In this document: positions 46,619 to 57,080 of the stretch, in pieces
How positions within the stretch are numbered: position 1 is the first letter of the stretch
Layout of the letters: each line of letters opens with the position of its first letter
Source: Craterostigma plantagineum
Taxonomy: Eukaryota; Streptophyta; Magnoliopsida; Lamiales; Linderniaceae
Length of the DNA: 64,000 nt
Assembly: GCA_027422505.1 (NCBI GenBank)
Contig: JAPQWV010000005.1
Span: 6,949,501 to 7,013,500 of the forward strand
Direction of reading: 5' to 3'
Translations under genes and position numbers: made by a program
The notes under the pieces: generated by a model
The model's database searches: none
What the model was told of the DNA's origin: nothing
The model's input: only the letters and a program-made list of their open reading frames with translations

Positions 46619-47014
46619 ATGGAACTCAAGAACATCAGAAGCTACTCATCATTCTTCTTCTTGCTAATGCTTGCAATGATCACATTATCTTCGCTTTGTA
46701 ATAATAATAATAATAATAATAATCACATAGCTAATGCTCGTATGCTCCTCGAAGATCCCGACCCTGATACTCCAGATCTGCCCTATGAGCCCGAGAGTCC
46801 CGAGCCGCCCGAGCCTGACTATCCTCCTCCGCCCGCACCCAAAATCCCGACTTTACCCCTGCCCAAGATTCCTCAACTGCCAAAGCCCGAGCTGCCCACG
46901 CTGCCCAAACCTGAGATCCCTCAGCTGCCCGAACCTCAATTGCCAAATGGGCTCCCAACGATTCCTCAATTGCCTGATCCCACGATACCGCCCGAATTTC
47001 CTGCAAACCCTTGA
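46619..47014 (+). CDS. Secreted proline-rich cell-wall-type protein (131 aa)
   Basis: Single-exon gene. The start is the ATG of MELKNIRSYS; codons upstream in the same frame have no ATG. Residues about 8-28 (SSFFFLLMLAMITLSSLC) form a signal peptide core. An eight-residue Asn run follows, encoded by an AAT microsatellite (46699-46722). The mature part is a Pro-rich repeat: an acidic Asp/Glu/Pro block (PDPDTPDLPYEPESPEPPEP), then PKIPTLPLPKIPQLPKPELP-type repeats of the pattern P-x-(I/L)-P-x-L-P. It ends in ANP with no membrane anchor. Resembles plant PELPK-like / proline-rich cell-wall proteins; exact family uncertain. Confidence 0.8.
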   Translation: MELKNIRSYSSFFFLLMLAMITLSSLCNNNNNNNNHIANARMLLEDPDPDTPDLPYEPESPEPPEPDYPPPPAPKIPTLPLPKIPQLPKPELPTLPKPEIPQLPEPQLPNGLPTIPQLPDPTIPPEFPANP

Positions 47015-47777
47015 ACATTTAAATATTATGGACGATTTCGGTATCTTATCGTTTGTTTATCTTTTTCCATGAATAATAAGTATCGTTTGTTATATGTATA
47101 TTATTTACACGTTTGAGTGTTTATCACTCGTTTGTATGATATGATGTACTATCTCCGAGATGGAGTTTGTTTTGTGTGTGTATGTGTGTGATTTTTGGTT
47201 TATGCTTATGCGATCATTTGGTTCTGTCTTACCTATCAATTTGTGTGTAACCCAACTCCACTAAAAAATTGACACGTGGCCCACTCAGTAGTACAAGTTC
47301 CATGTTGGTACCGATTAGATTTTCGACAAAATCATTGAAAATTTCACGTATCGAAAATCTGAATACCCAACTGGGTAGAACAGAATAGACCGTGATCACC
47401 TATCAGATAAATTCGAGATAATTGATACATAGTATATTATACATATAATATATATCAACAAAAACCGAAGCCGAAATGAAAGCAAATCTGATAGACGCAA
47501 TAAAAAACCACCCTAGCATTCTAAAAAACATCAATCAATCCGTTAGATTTTCGAGACATCATCGAAAATTTCACACGTCGAAAAATCTAAGCGAGTTCGG
47601 TTATAACCCAACTAGGAAGGATAGAAAATTGACTGTAATCATCAACAACTATCTAATAAATTCCAGATAACTAAAACATTTATACGATAGCAAAAATTCG
47701 ACGCCCAAATGAAAATAAAATATCCGAAAGACGCAATAGGAAACCAAACTAGCACGCTAAAAACTTCGAAGAAAGCC
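47015..47777. repeat. 3' flanks with a two-copy imperfect 230-bp repeat
   Basis: Between two convergent genes. Two diverged direct copies start near 47305 (ttagattttcgacaaaatc) and 47541 (ttagattttcgagacatc) and continue through matching phrases (gccgaaatgaaagc / gcccaaatgaaaat, agacgcaataaaaaacca / agacgcaataggaaacca). The second runs up to the phytocyanin stop codon, so part of that gene's 3' flank was duplicated. Confidence 0.6.
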
Positions 47778-48926
47778 CTAAACCAAGGCCAAGAACAGAA
47801 TCAGCCCTAAAATGCTCGAAAAAGCCGTCCACGCCACTATAAGCCCACAAGCACCTCCATTGCTCGGAGCCATCGCCGGAGCGTGGTGGTGGTGGTGGTG
47901 GTGGGGCGCCGGAGCAAGGTGGTGGTGCTCCTCGTCTTGGTGGTGGTGCTCCTCCTCAGCTGGCGATGGCGCCACGTCATCGCCGGAGATGGAAGGTGAA
48001 GGTGCGATTGGCTCGTTCTCGCCACTTGGCGGCCTCGGAGATAGCACGACGATTTCGAGCTTTTGTCCCTTCTCGCAATGGTCTTGGGCCCCACTTATGA
48101 AGTAGAACGGGCCCGACCTGTCCAAGGTTATCCTCGTGTTTCCATCGCTGTAATATTGGATGGGATTTGATTTATTGCACGTTTCGTAGTCGTTTTCTGA
48201 CACTTGGAGCACCGAGTCGATCTCTGAATCGTACGTAATAACTGCAGCGACACGTTATTCGAGGAAATGTAATAATTTGCAGACGCGAATATACTAGTTA
48301 TGAAGATACTTTGTAACCCTAATTTGCAGTAGTTGGTATACGGAAAACCCTAATTACTTGAGAGATTAAGTTATGGAAGAGATTTCTCATACATAACTAA
48401 TAAATCTCAGTCAATGGAAAAAAAAAAAGCTCTATAAAATCATCGGACCACAGAATACACGAGATAAAATCAAGCCCATCGAAGACAAAAAAGAAAATCA
48501 ATTACTCAATAACTGCGGCGACATTGTTCACGGAAATGTAACTTCGATGCAATAATGTACCTGTGCAGTAATTTAGTATTGACTATCTAACATGACGATC
48601 AATTCACTATTTATACATAATATTCGAAATCAAATTATGGAGGATTCCCATATGTAACAAATAACCTAATAGTGGAGAAACACAAGATAGAGTTAAGCTG
48701 ATGGAAAGAAAAAAAGAAAATAGATCACTGCAAACCTAAAGAATCACCGATCAAGAATCGATTCATCGAAGCCCATTTGTTGAACTCATTGGGATCAGAA
48801 GGGACTTTCCAAGAAATAATATCTCCGCCGACCACAAATTCTCTTCCCTGACAAACGCCAATCGACGTGGAAAGAGAAAGAACCAGCGCCAAAGAACAGG
48901 AAATTAGGGTTTTTCATCGACGCCAT
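47778..48926 (-). CDS. Early nodulin-like protein (phytocyanin domain, His-rich)
   Basis: Two exons on the minus strand: 48736-48926 and 47778-48241, about 217 aa. Order: signal peptide (TLISCSLALVLSLSTSIG), phytocyanin domain (REFVVGGDIISWKVPSDPNEF, then VLQVSENDYETCNKSNPI, SGPFYFISGAQDHCEKGQKL), a Pro/Ser/His-rich linker with an H7 run, and a hydrophobic C-terminus suited to a GPI anchor. The usual copper-ligand His residues are not evident, as in other ENODLs. Exons total 655 nt, one too many. The signal peptide is in the phytocyanin frame only if one A is removed from the A5 run just after ATGGCGTCGATG (48910-48914). Either a sequencing error or a real frameshift. Confidence 0.87.
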
Positions 48927-50850
48927 TGGAGAAGCTTTTTAACTTTCGTAGCTGAAGAATAATGAGATTTGTTCAGCAAAGTGAGTTGGTTATTTATAGG
49001 GAAGTGTCCGAAGGTCTAGGAGAGGGTTTATTGTGAGAATCCTAGGTTTAAGATTGTGTCACGTGAGAGGCACGAGACGGGGGTAAGATTGTTGGATAGT
49101 TTTCCGATTGTGAAGGGATATTCTTTTTTTGGAATATTCGTCGATTTGTTATAAATGGACCAAATCTAAATGATTACCAGGAAACAGTTCTTACTTCAAG
49201 AATGAGGTCATCCATAATTAATCACGAAGACTCCGTTTCTCATAAATTCTTTTGAATTGGATATTCTTATGAAATAGAATATGGAGGATTTCGGTATATT
49301 TAACAATTGTTCCGTGCGTTCTCTTTAATAACATCCATGTGAGAGCTATTCTCCGTCATTATCTAATAGTTAATTGGTTAACTAAATGAAGTTTATTGTT
49401 ATTGTTAAGTGAACGAAAGATGAGGATGAAAGTGTCAAAACGATATGATCATACTCTTTTAGAGCTTTGTTTGCACTAAAGTTTTGTAAGAGTGATATAT
49501 AATTGTTGTTGGATTGCAAGAAAATACTTGAGCCCTAATTAACATAGGCGGGTCGGGCCATTGATGTGGGTTTGGGTCCAATACTAAAATAAGGACCGTT
49601 TCTGATACAGAGGACAAAGTGAATATGGGTGAACCTTTGTAGACACTCACAATTGAGCCGAACAAATATTAAATTCGCACAATTCATCTCGCTGTTTTTA
49701 CTCTATTTTCCAAAAGATTTATGGGAAAGTATCGTATTCTAGTGAAATCGCATCAAACTAGAATATAGGCCTGCGGATATACAAGGGGAGAAATCACACC
49801 TTCATCGAAGTAGTGGATCATATATAAAGATGAAAAAAACGTCAGAATTTTACATTCAAAGTTCCAGTAGATAATAGAATATATACTGGTTGTCTGCTTT
49901 TTTAAGTGCACATTAATCACCGAAAGCATACTGTAATATATCTATCTGGGACGCCTTTTTTCTCTTCATTTTCCCAGAATTTCATTCTATCCACACATAC
50001 AAAATAAATTCATACATTATATAACATATAAATAACTCTCTTTCTGTTTGAACTTGAAGTCGATTGGTCAATGCCGAACACATAGGTTGCAACTTTCATG
50101 TTGTCCGTATATTTCGAGTTTAGATGCCTTTTATCGAAATATGAGCATTGGGATTTATTATCATCACAGCGTTCCATTTCCACGTGAAAATATTATATCA
50201 TCTGACATAAAACCCGGAAAATAAAAAAATAAAAAAAATAAAATAAGAAGACACTTTGAAGCTATTACCTGGCATGTAGATCTCTCCTATAGCTCGATTA
50301 GTTCAGGTCAGCTTATGATAAGCTGCTAGACAAACTTTTGGACAACGTATATCTTCAGACAAGTGTGCGTAAGTAAGAACAGTTAGCTAACTTAAATTAA
50401 CTCATATTGACTCTTCGATTATACATATATATGCTTGGCTCCTCATACGCCATATACAAAAGGGGCCATCTTTTCTACGGTGGGCTCTGCAAATGGCATA
50501 CAGGGAGCCAGGCATTTCTTACATATGCCACGTGTCACATAACCGTACGAAATTCTCTAAACCCTAATTCGCATTTATTTTTTTCTTCAAACTTAAGATT
50601 GTTATTTGGGTTCGTTGTTGATCATTATGGACACACTGTATTTCGACGTTCTTGAACCACCGTATGGAGAGTAGGGGACTTGTAAGAATTTAACCTTACC
50701 TTATGGTTAAGTGTCCTTTGAGCGTTGTAAGTACACATACAAACTCAGACAAATGTAAACACAGACGATACAGTTGGAAAAATAATATGAACAAACAAGC
50801 ACACAGCGAATAACGAGATTAGAAAATTCGATATCTAATATACGACTTAC
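48927..50850. other. Intergenic, phytocyanin promoter side
   Basis: Contains the promoter and 5' UTR of the phytocyanin gene near 48930-49080 (a ttatttatagg TATA-like core near 48991 on the plus strand reads cctataaata on the minus). The remainder is AT-rich. Short ORFs near 49459-49665 and 50407-50655 have no recognisable content. Confidence 0.45.
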
Positions 50851-50921
50851 ATTTTGTATTCTTGCTGAGAATCAGAAGATAATGAAGCCTCTTTTGGGGA
50901 GTTTTGAATATAAACATCCAT
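50851..50921 (-). CDS. Possible first coding exon, unknown small gene
   Basis: ATG in a good context (AACGATGG) opens MDVYIQNSPKEASLSSDSQQ and the exon ends at a strong donor (AAAAT|GTAAGT). A pyrimidine-rich leader precedes it. I could not find a matching second exon, so this may be a short gene whose remainder I missed, or chance. Confidence 0.3.
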
Positions 50922-51080
50922 CGTTGCCAAAGCTAATAATATAGATCTTGGAGAGGAGAAGGTGGAGTGGGTATTCTTGTGAGGTGATTTTTTTTTTTTT
51001 TTATCAGTCTTGTTTGCTTTGTTTCTTCTTAAACGAACGCTCTCGTTATCGTTAGTACGTTTGAATTTTCTTTCCGTGGA

Positions 51081-51083
<3 letters not shown>

Positions 51084-51112
<29 letters not shown>
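51084..51112. repeat. (TA)n microsatellite
   Basis: About 29 bp of TA repeat. Confidence 0.9.
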
Positions 51113-51119
<7 letters not shown>

Positions 51120-51819
51120 TTTTCTATTATTTCTGGGTCATAAAAGCAAAGTTTGCTTTTCTTTTCTGAAGCTCGTTTTGTCTTCAAGTGTTTGGACAGG
51201 CATGGATTCCTCACATTCACACTCAGAACTTTCTCTTTTAGTGAAGCACGGAGTGGTGGGTTTTACCACTATAGTTTTTAAATATTACAATTATTTAAAT
51301 TTATATCTATTTTCTGGTTCTTTATGTTTCTTCATTTTCTGCTTGTAATAAATATGTAAGCAAACATAATCTTAAGGGGGTTCTACACTTAAATACCTAC
51401 ATCAATAAAAATTAAACAGTTCAGTCTCTTGTCAGTGTAATTTTTAACCTAGGTACCTAGTTGAATTTTATTTTACTTATAGGTACCTAACTGACGGATT
51501 TACCCCTACTAGAACTGATTTTTTACATCTCTTACCTTATTTCTTAATTCACGTTCGACCGCTCCTAAAAAAGAGAAAAATCGCACAGCCCCAAACCAAA
51601 TCGCGCGATTGCTTGCCAGAAATCGACCCGGGTTTTTTTGGCTTCAGATTCTACGTCGTCTGTCCACTCGTTCGTCGTTGTATTCCCTTCTGAAATCGAT
51701 TGGTAAGTCATTCACAGTATTCTGGAATAACATTGATTTGTTGGTCGATTAGGGTTTTTTTGTGCGTGTATTTCGTCATGGCTGCTTGATTTGGGGTTTT
51801 TTGGAATGGGTCGATTTTG

Positions 51820-52530
51820 GTTTTTTCGAATGGGGTCAATTTGTTGTGGGTACTATATCGTAACTGCATTTGGTACCCTCTGTTTTGGCATATTGATACC
51901 CCTTGTATGAATAAAATGGTACTGTTTGCCAAAAGTGGTCGAATGGGGTCAATTTTTTTGGTACTACATTATCACTGCATTAGGTACTCTCTGTTTAGGC
52001 AAATTGGTATCCCTTATGTGAGTAAAATGGTACTGCTTGTTAACATTGGTTTTATCGACTGGGGTCAATTTGTTTTGGTACTACATTATCACTGCATTTG
52101 GTACTCTCTGTTTGAGAAAATTGGTACCCCTTGTGTGAATAAAATGGTACTACATGTTAACTGGTTTTTTTGAATGGGGTCAATTTGTTTTGGTACTACA
52201 TTATGATTGAATTTGGTACCATCTGTTCGGAAAAATTGGTACTCCTTGTGTGAATAAAATGGCACTGCTTGTTAGCAGTGGGTTTTTCGAAAATGGGGTC
52301 AATTGTTTTTTGGTACAACATTATCACTGCATTTGGTACCCTCTGTTTCGTTAAATTGGTATCCATTGTGTGAACGAAATAGTACTGCTTGTTAACAGTG
52401 TGTTTTTCGAAAATGGGGTCAATTGTTTTTTGGTACTACATTATCACTGCATTTGGTACCCTCTGTTTGGCCAAATTGGTACCCGTTGTGTGAATAAAAT
52501 GGTTCTGCATTTGGTATCTATATAAGAAGA
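51820..52530. repeat. Tandem ~116-bp repeats in the Mutator-like element
   Basis: Six diverged direct copies begin with tggggtcaatt at about 51832, 51945, 52061, 52176, 52295 and 52415 (spacing 113-120 bp). Each has ttggtactacattatcactg, catttggtaccctctgtttg and gtgtgaataaaatggtactg-type phrases. Confidence 0.92.
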
Positions 52531-53754
52531 CCGTGGATCCATAGTTTAACCGGCCCCTATTTGGCGACGTAGACTGCGGGGGTGCATGCTTGTTTAACCA
52601 TAGAGGAGTACGTTTGTCGACACCCAAGAGAAATATGGCAAAGAAGTAAACATGGATGTGTATCGTGCTTCTATGGCTGCTCGCATTTTACGTGACGACC
52701 GTAGTTGTATGCTAGATCTTTTTCAGTAAGTTTCTTGGATATGCTGTTAGACTCTTTGGAGACTGTGTTGTTTAGTTTGGTTAACTTATTTTTGAGTTGG
52801 GGATGGGACTGTTTGGAGACCGTTGGTTGTTTATGTTGGTTTTCTTTTGTACTGTGTTGTGTTGTTCTACGACTGTCCGTAATTTATGCAGTACCATATG
52901 TTATTGTATGACCGTATCTTATCTTTTACGTACAGAGTACCAGAATATGCAGGTTAACCGTACCTTATATATCGCACATGAAGTACCTTATCTGTTGTAC
53001 CATTACCATACCTTAAATTTACATGTAGTACCATAACCTGAAATTTTACAGTATCCATACGTATACATATACGGTACCCAGATATGCAAGCATATCGTAC
53101 CGTAACGCTTACATATAGAGATGTTCTTGTTTGTATCCTCACCACATTATTCAAATTATGTTGTAGATGTTCTTGTTTGTATCCTTATACTATAATGAAT
53201 CTTGGTATTCTAAGATTTAATTCATGCGTGCGGGGCCTAATGCACCGAATTTGATCTGAAACGTATTTAATACTATATATTACTGTTCTACGTTGGTTCG
53301 AGATGAAAAAGTAATTCGATCGACGTCGAAAAATACTAACCCTAGTATGACGTATCATATATACAAGGGACACCGTACCTTAAATAGCTTTGTAGGGGTA
53401 CTTGTCGTTTTGTTTGAAGCGTACCAACGCAGACACGGTTGCAGTACCCAAAATTACATATGACATGAAATATTTTATGAAAGCCACCGACATGCAGATG
53501 ACCTGTCTTTTTTGATTTAATACCTTGTATGTCAGTCTCTGTCCACTCATGACAGAGAAAACGTCAGAAAACTGTCCACTCATGACAGAAAATGTCAGAA
53601 AAGTGTGCAATTATTACAGAAAAAGTCAGAAATTGTCTATTCCTTTATCGACATCAACATCTGCTGAAATGCTTTCTTTCTGACGAAATATAGCCAACTC
53701 TAAATTCAAAGTCTTACTTTATTTTATACGGTACCAACTTCTGAAACGACACAA

Positions 53755-54330
53755 TACCCTATGTTGTACACTTAGAGTACCTAAATGACCTACATTACAG
53801 TACCAAAGTTGCGTATATTAACGTATCAAATTGGCGTATGTTACAGTACCAAGTTCGCTTATATTAGTACCATGTTGGCATATCTTACGGTATCAATGGT
53901 ATATTACAGTACCAAATATGCATATCGTAGGGTACCAAATGTGCATATCGTAGGGTACCAAACTAGCATATATTACAGTACCAAACATGCATATATTACG
54001 GTACCAAATTTACATATATTGCAGTGCAAAATTTGCATATCTTACGGTATATATTACTGAACCTTGTTGTCATATATTACAGTATTTTGTTGGCTTATAT
54101 TACGGTACCTTGTTGGCATTTATTACAGTACCTTGTTATCATATATTACAACACCAAATTGGCATATATTACAGTACCTTGTTGGTAAATATTAATGTAC
54201 CTTGTTGTCATATATTACAGAACCTTGTTGGCATATATTACGGTATCTTACTGGCCTTTATTACAGTACCTTGTTATCATATATACAGTACCAAATTGCA
54301 TATATTACAGTACCTTGTTGGCATCATTTA
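53755..54330. repeat. Short tandem array of GTACC / CATATATTACAGTACC words
   Basis: About 22-26-bp repeats of the type catatattacagtaccaaa and catatattacagtaccttgt. Two sub-blocks differ in the word after GTACC (AAATTGG against TTGTTGG). The many Tyr/Ile/Thr-rich ORFs over it come from the repeat. It recurs at about 58165-58735 and 62575-63130 in units 2 and 3. Confidence 0.92.
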
Positions 54331-55348
54331 GACAAAAACAATGTCCGTATCCTATTGACACTGGATGTTCTATTGATACGGCTTCTCTACAAATACGACG
54401 ATTATTATGGTATTTCCCACATATTTTGCACTGTTGGATGTTCTATCTACCTGAGAAGGAATCCTCCGCGTCTTTCGGCGACGGGAAGAATACGAATGTC
54501 CGGGTCACGAATAAAATTACCATCATCGGTTTGAGCATTCATCTCGTGCGTCGTCGCGTCATTGATCGTGACTAAGAATGAATCCCTTTTTATACTCACA
54601 CAATGCAAATAACTTTTCGCCACTAACCAAACTTGTAGACGGCATATTTTCAAATAATATGACATGTATAAATGGTACGGCTGTATAGTTTGCTATGGTA
54701 CTGCGTACGCATACATCTTGGTACCGTATAGACATGTACAATGGTACGTAATAAACATAACAAATGGTACGTAATATACATAACAAATGGTAACGTCATA
54801 ACAGTCCTATAAAAAAAATCCAAAATCACGATGGATTAGCCTCAATAACTATCAAATCTTAACATCCCACCCATATATCGAGTTCTTGGATCGCATTCAG
54901 CTCCAGATTTGGGCTAAACGTTGCACAAACGAGTGCAATCGATTAACCAAACCTAAAGCAAAATAAAAGCTTACCTAGCAAAATTGAGACCCAATTTCGA
55001 GAACCCAACGTTCAAGAGGCTCGTCGATCGTTGTTCGGCACCGGCACGAGTGGAAGGAGGTGGTCGGCAAGAAGAAACACATCGACGGCAGGATGGAGCT
55101 TGATAATTGCAGAGAAAAAAAACTGAAATGAAACTGTAAATCAACAAATAAGGGTATTTTGGTAATATTACGTGATTAGGTACCTATCTGTAAGATTTTT
55201 ATTCAAATGGGTACCTAGCTTAAAAAGATGTCTGACAAGGGACTGAAGTGGCTTTTTTATTTCCTATCAGGTATTTATGTGTTGATTCCCGTAATCTTAA
55301 TTGGATTCCTTTTTATATTTGGAATATAAAAGCAAATATAAGATTTTT

Positions 55349-55877
55349 GGGAAATTCCCTCTGATACCATCGAGGTTTCGACTTTTTCCGTTGGTTCCAA
55401 AGTTTTTTTCGATTCCGGCCGGTACCCCTGAGGTTTTACGAAACGTAATTTGGTACCCCTGAATTACGAAAACTGGATTTAAAATACTTAAAATAATCAG
55501 AAATTCAAAAATAAAATATTTTCTATTAATAAGATAATTTTAATTATAAAAAATAGTTTATAGTTGGGAAAAATTATATAAATATTTTTAAAAATATTTT
55601 CCGAAATATAACCAGAAATTCAAAAATAAAATATTTTTTTATTAAAAAATAATTTTAATTTAAAAAATAGTATATAGTTGGAAAAAAATTATATAAATAT
55701 TTTTAAAAAGGGAAGAACATTCAGATCGAAAATCGAGCGTAAAATTGAGTCGATGTTGAAATTACTTGAGTACCAACTGGGAAAGTCGAAACCTCGAGGT
55801 TACCAGACAGAATCAAAAAAAAATTTTGGTACCAACGGGAAAAGTCGAAACCTCGAGGGTACCAGTGGGAATTTCCC
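55349..55877. mobile_element. Mutator-like MITE, 529 bp (unit 1)
   Basis: Terminal inverted repeats of about 50 bp (gggaaattccctctgatacc, tcgaggtttcgactttttcc at the left; the inverse at the right) and a perfect 9-bp duplication AAGATTTTT (55340-55348, 55878-55886). The core is AT-rich with two near-identical internal stretches. No ORF. Confidence 0.85.
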
Positions 55878-55886
55878 AAGATTTTT

Positions 55887-57080
55887 TTTTGTTTCCGAGA
55901 ACTCTAGTCTCCGGGACCAAGTAATCCACATTATGACAATTGACAAGTTCCTATGAAGAATTGTAAGTCAGAGTTATTCTAACATATTTTTACTAGTGAA
56001 TTATTACATTCCACACACCCGAGCCCTTTTACTATGGAAATATAAAAACAGAAATAAGAAAACAACTGGAACAAGGGAAGAAAAGAAAAAAAAAAATGAA
56101 ATTTAAGGTGTGGAATTCTCAACACTATAGAACAGTCAAATTGCCCAATGTGTAGAAGGCAAGATAAGAAACTTGAGCATAACACGTCTATCCTTATTTA
56201 ACATTCCTTTGAATGGTCAATGTCTTATGAGAATCTCTCTCCCTTGAACCAAAAATATCTCGATTGCCAAAGGAATTATTTATATACATATATGTGATTG
56301 ATCTTATTAGAGGTGAAAGTTTGGGCGTGAGCCCATGGGCCAGCCCATTCCGCCCCATTTTTTTTTTCATATGGGCCTATATTTGGGTAGCCCAAAACAA
56401 TATCGGGCCTATTGACCCGACCCACCAGGCCCACGGGTTAGTGGGCCGCGGGCCTAAAAACCCAATGGGTTTTGGGCTAAATTAGCCCGTTTGAGTGGAA
56501 TTTATTAGCTAAAATGAATTTCAATTTTTAAAAAACCCCCAAATTATCATCATCGAAGAATACAGTGCGATTAACAGCCAACTCTCATGTCACTGGATCT
56601 GTAGCTTGAATCAGGCCGAGCACTGTCAATCGAAGGTGGTCAAGCTTCCAAATTGTGTATACGTTTTGTATTTGGAGAAATTGGTGTATGTGCGGTAAAA
56701 CTAGGGTTTGAGAGGTATCGATGTGTTTTTTTTTTAGGGAATGAGTTTCTGTATCTTCAGTAATTGGTGATTATGCTTTTTGGTTCCTTGATAGGTGGAC
56801 CAAGGGTCTTTGGTGTATGTGCTTTTTGGTGTATGTGCTTTTTGGTTCCTTGATAGGTGGACCAAGGGTCTTTGGGGTAAAAGTGTTCGATCTGAAGATG
56901 TTGCGTAAATTCAATGTGATTTCGTTCATTGGTTGTTAGTTTAATTCAATGGTGGCTTGTGTGTTTCATTGTGACTACTCTGTTTCACTTGGGACTACTT
57001 TGTTTTTGTCTGCTTGTGTAGTAGGCTCTTACACTAGCTTAATAACTTCTAAGCTGCTTTTCCACTGAGCACTTGGGCTT
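55887..57080. other. Non-coding part of repeat unit 1
   Basis: AT-rich sequence with a GGGCC/GGCCC-rich patch at 56325-56490 (resembling one end of a hAT-type MITE) and a local 40-bp duplication near 56775-56875 (ctttttggttccttgatagg). No gene recognised. Confidence 0.45.

Larger units (their letters stand above)
51376..55291. mobile_element. Mutator-like element, non-autonomous, 3.9 kb
   Basis: Long terminal inverted repeats of about 130 bp: the left has ctacacttaaatacctacatc, cagtctcttgtcag, taggtacctaactgacgg; the right in reverse complement has caacacataaatacctgatag, cagtcccttgtcag, taggtacctaatcacgta. The 9-bp direct repeat TAATCTTAA flanks it (51367-51375 and 55292-55300), the hallmark of Mutator transposition. 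No transposase found. Next to the left TIR is a stretch that could be a captured 5' exon with a GTAAGT donor (about 51590-51710). The interior has two short-repeat arrays. Confidence 0.88.
52671..57080. repeat. 4.41-kb tandem repeat, unit 1
   Basis: Starts at ctatggctgctcgcatttt within the Mutator-like element and includes its right two thirds, a 529-bp MITE and about 1.2 kb of further flank. The next unit starts at exactly the same phrase 4410 bp later. Confidence 0.95.

Noticed and set aside
47812..48105. Trp-rich plus-strand ORF opposite the phytocyanin gene
   Set aside because: Poly-Trp comes from the antisense of His (CAC/CAT) codons in the phytocyanin linker.
52705..53036. Repeated ORFs beginning MYARSFSVSF and MGMGLFGDRW
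   Set aside because: They appear identical in units 1 and 2 only because the DNA is duplicated; unit 3 loses one through a single T deletion. No recognisable domain.
53755..54330. CRISPR-like appearance of regularly spaced repeats
   Set aside because: Repeats are contiguous, diverged and without unique spacers, and lie inside a plant transposon.
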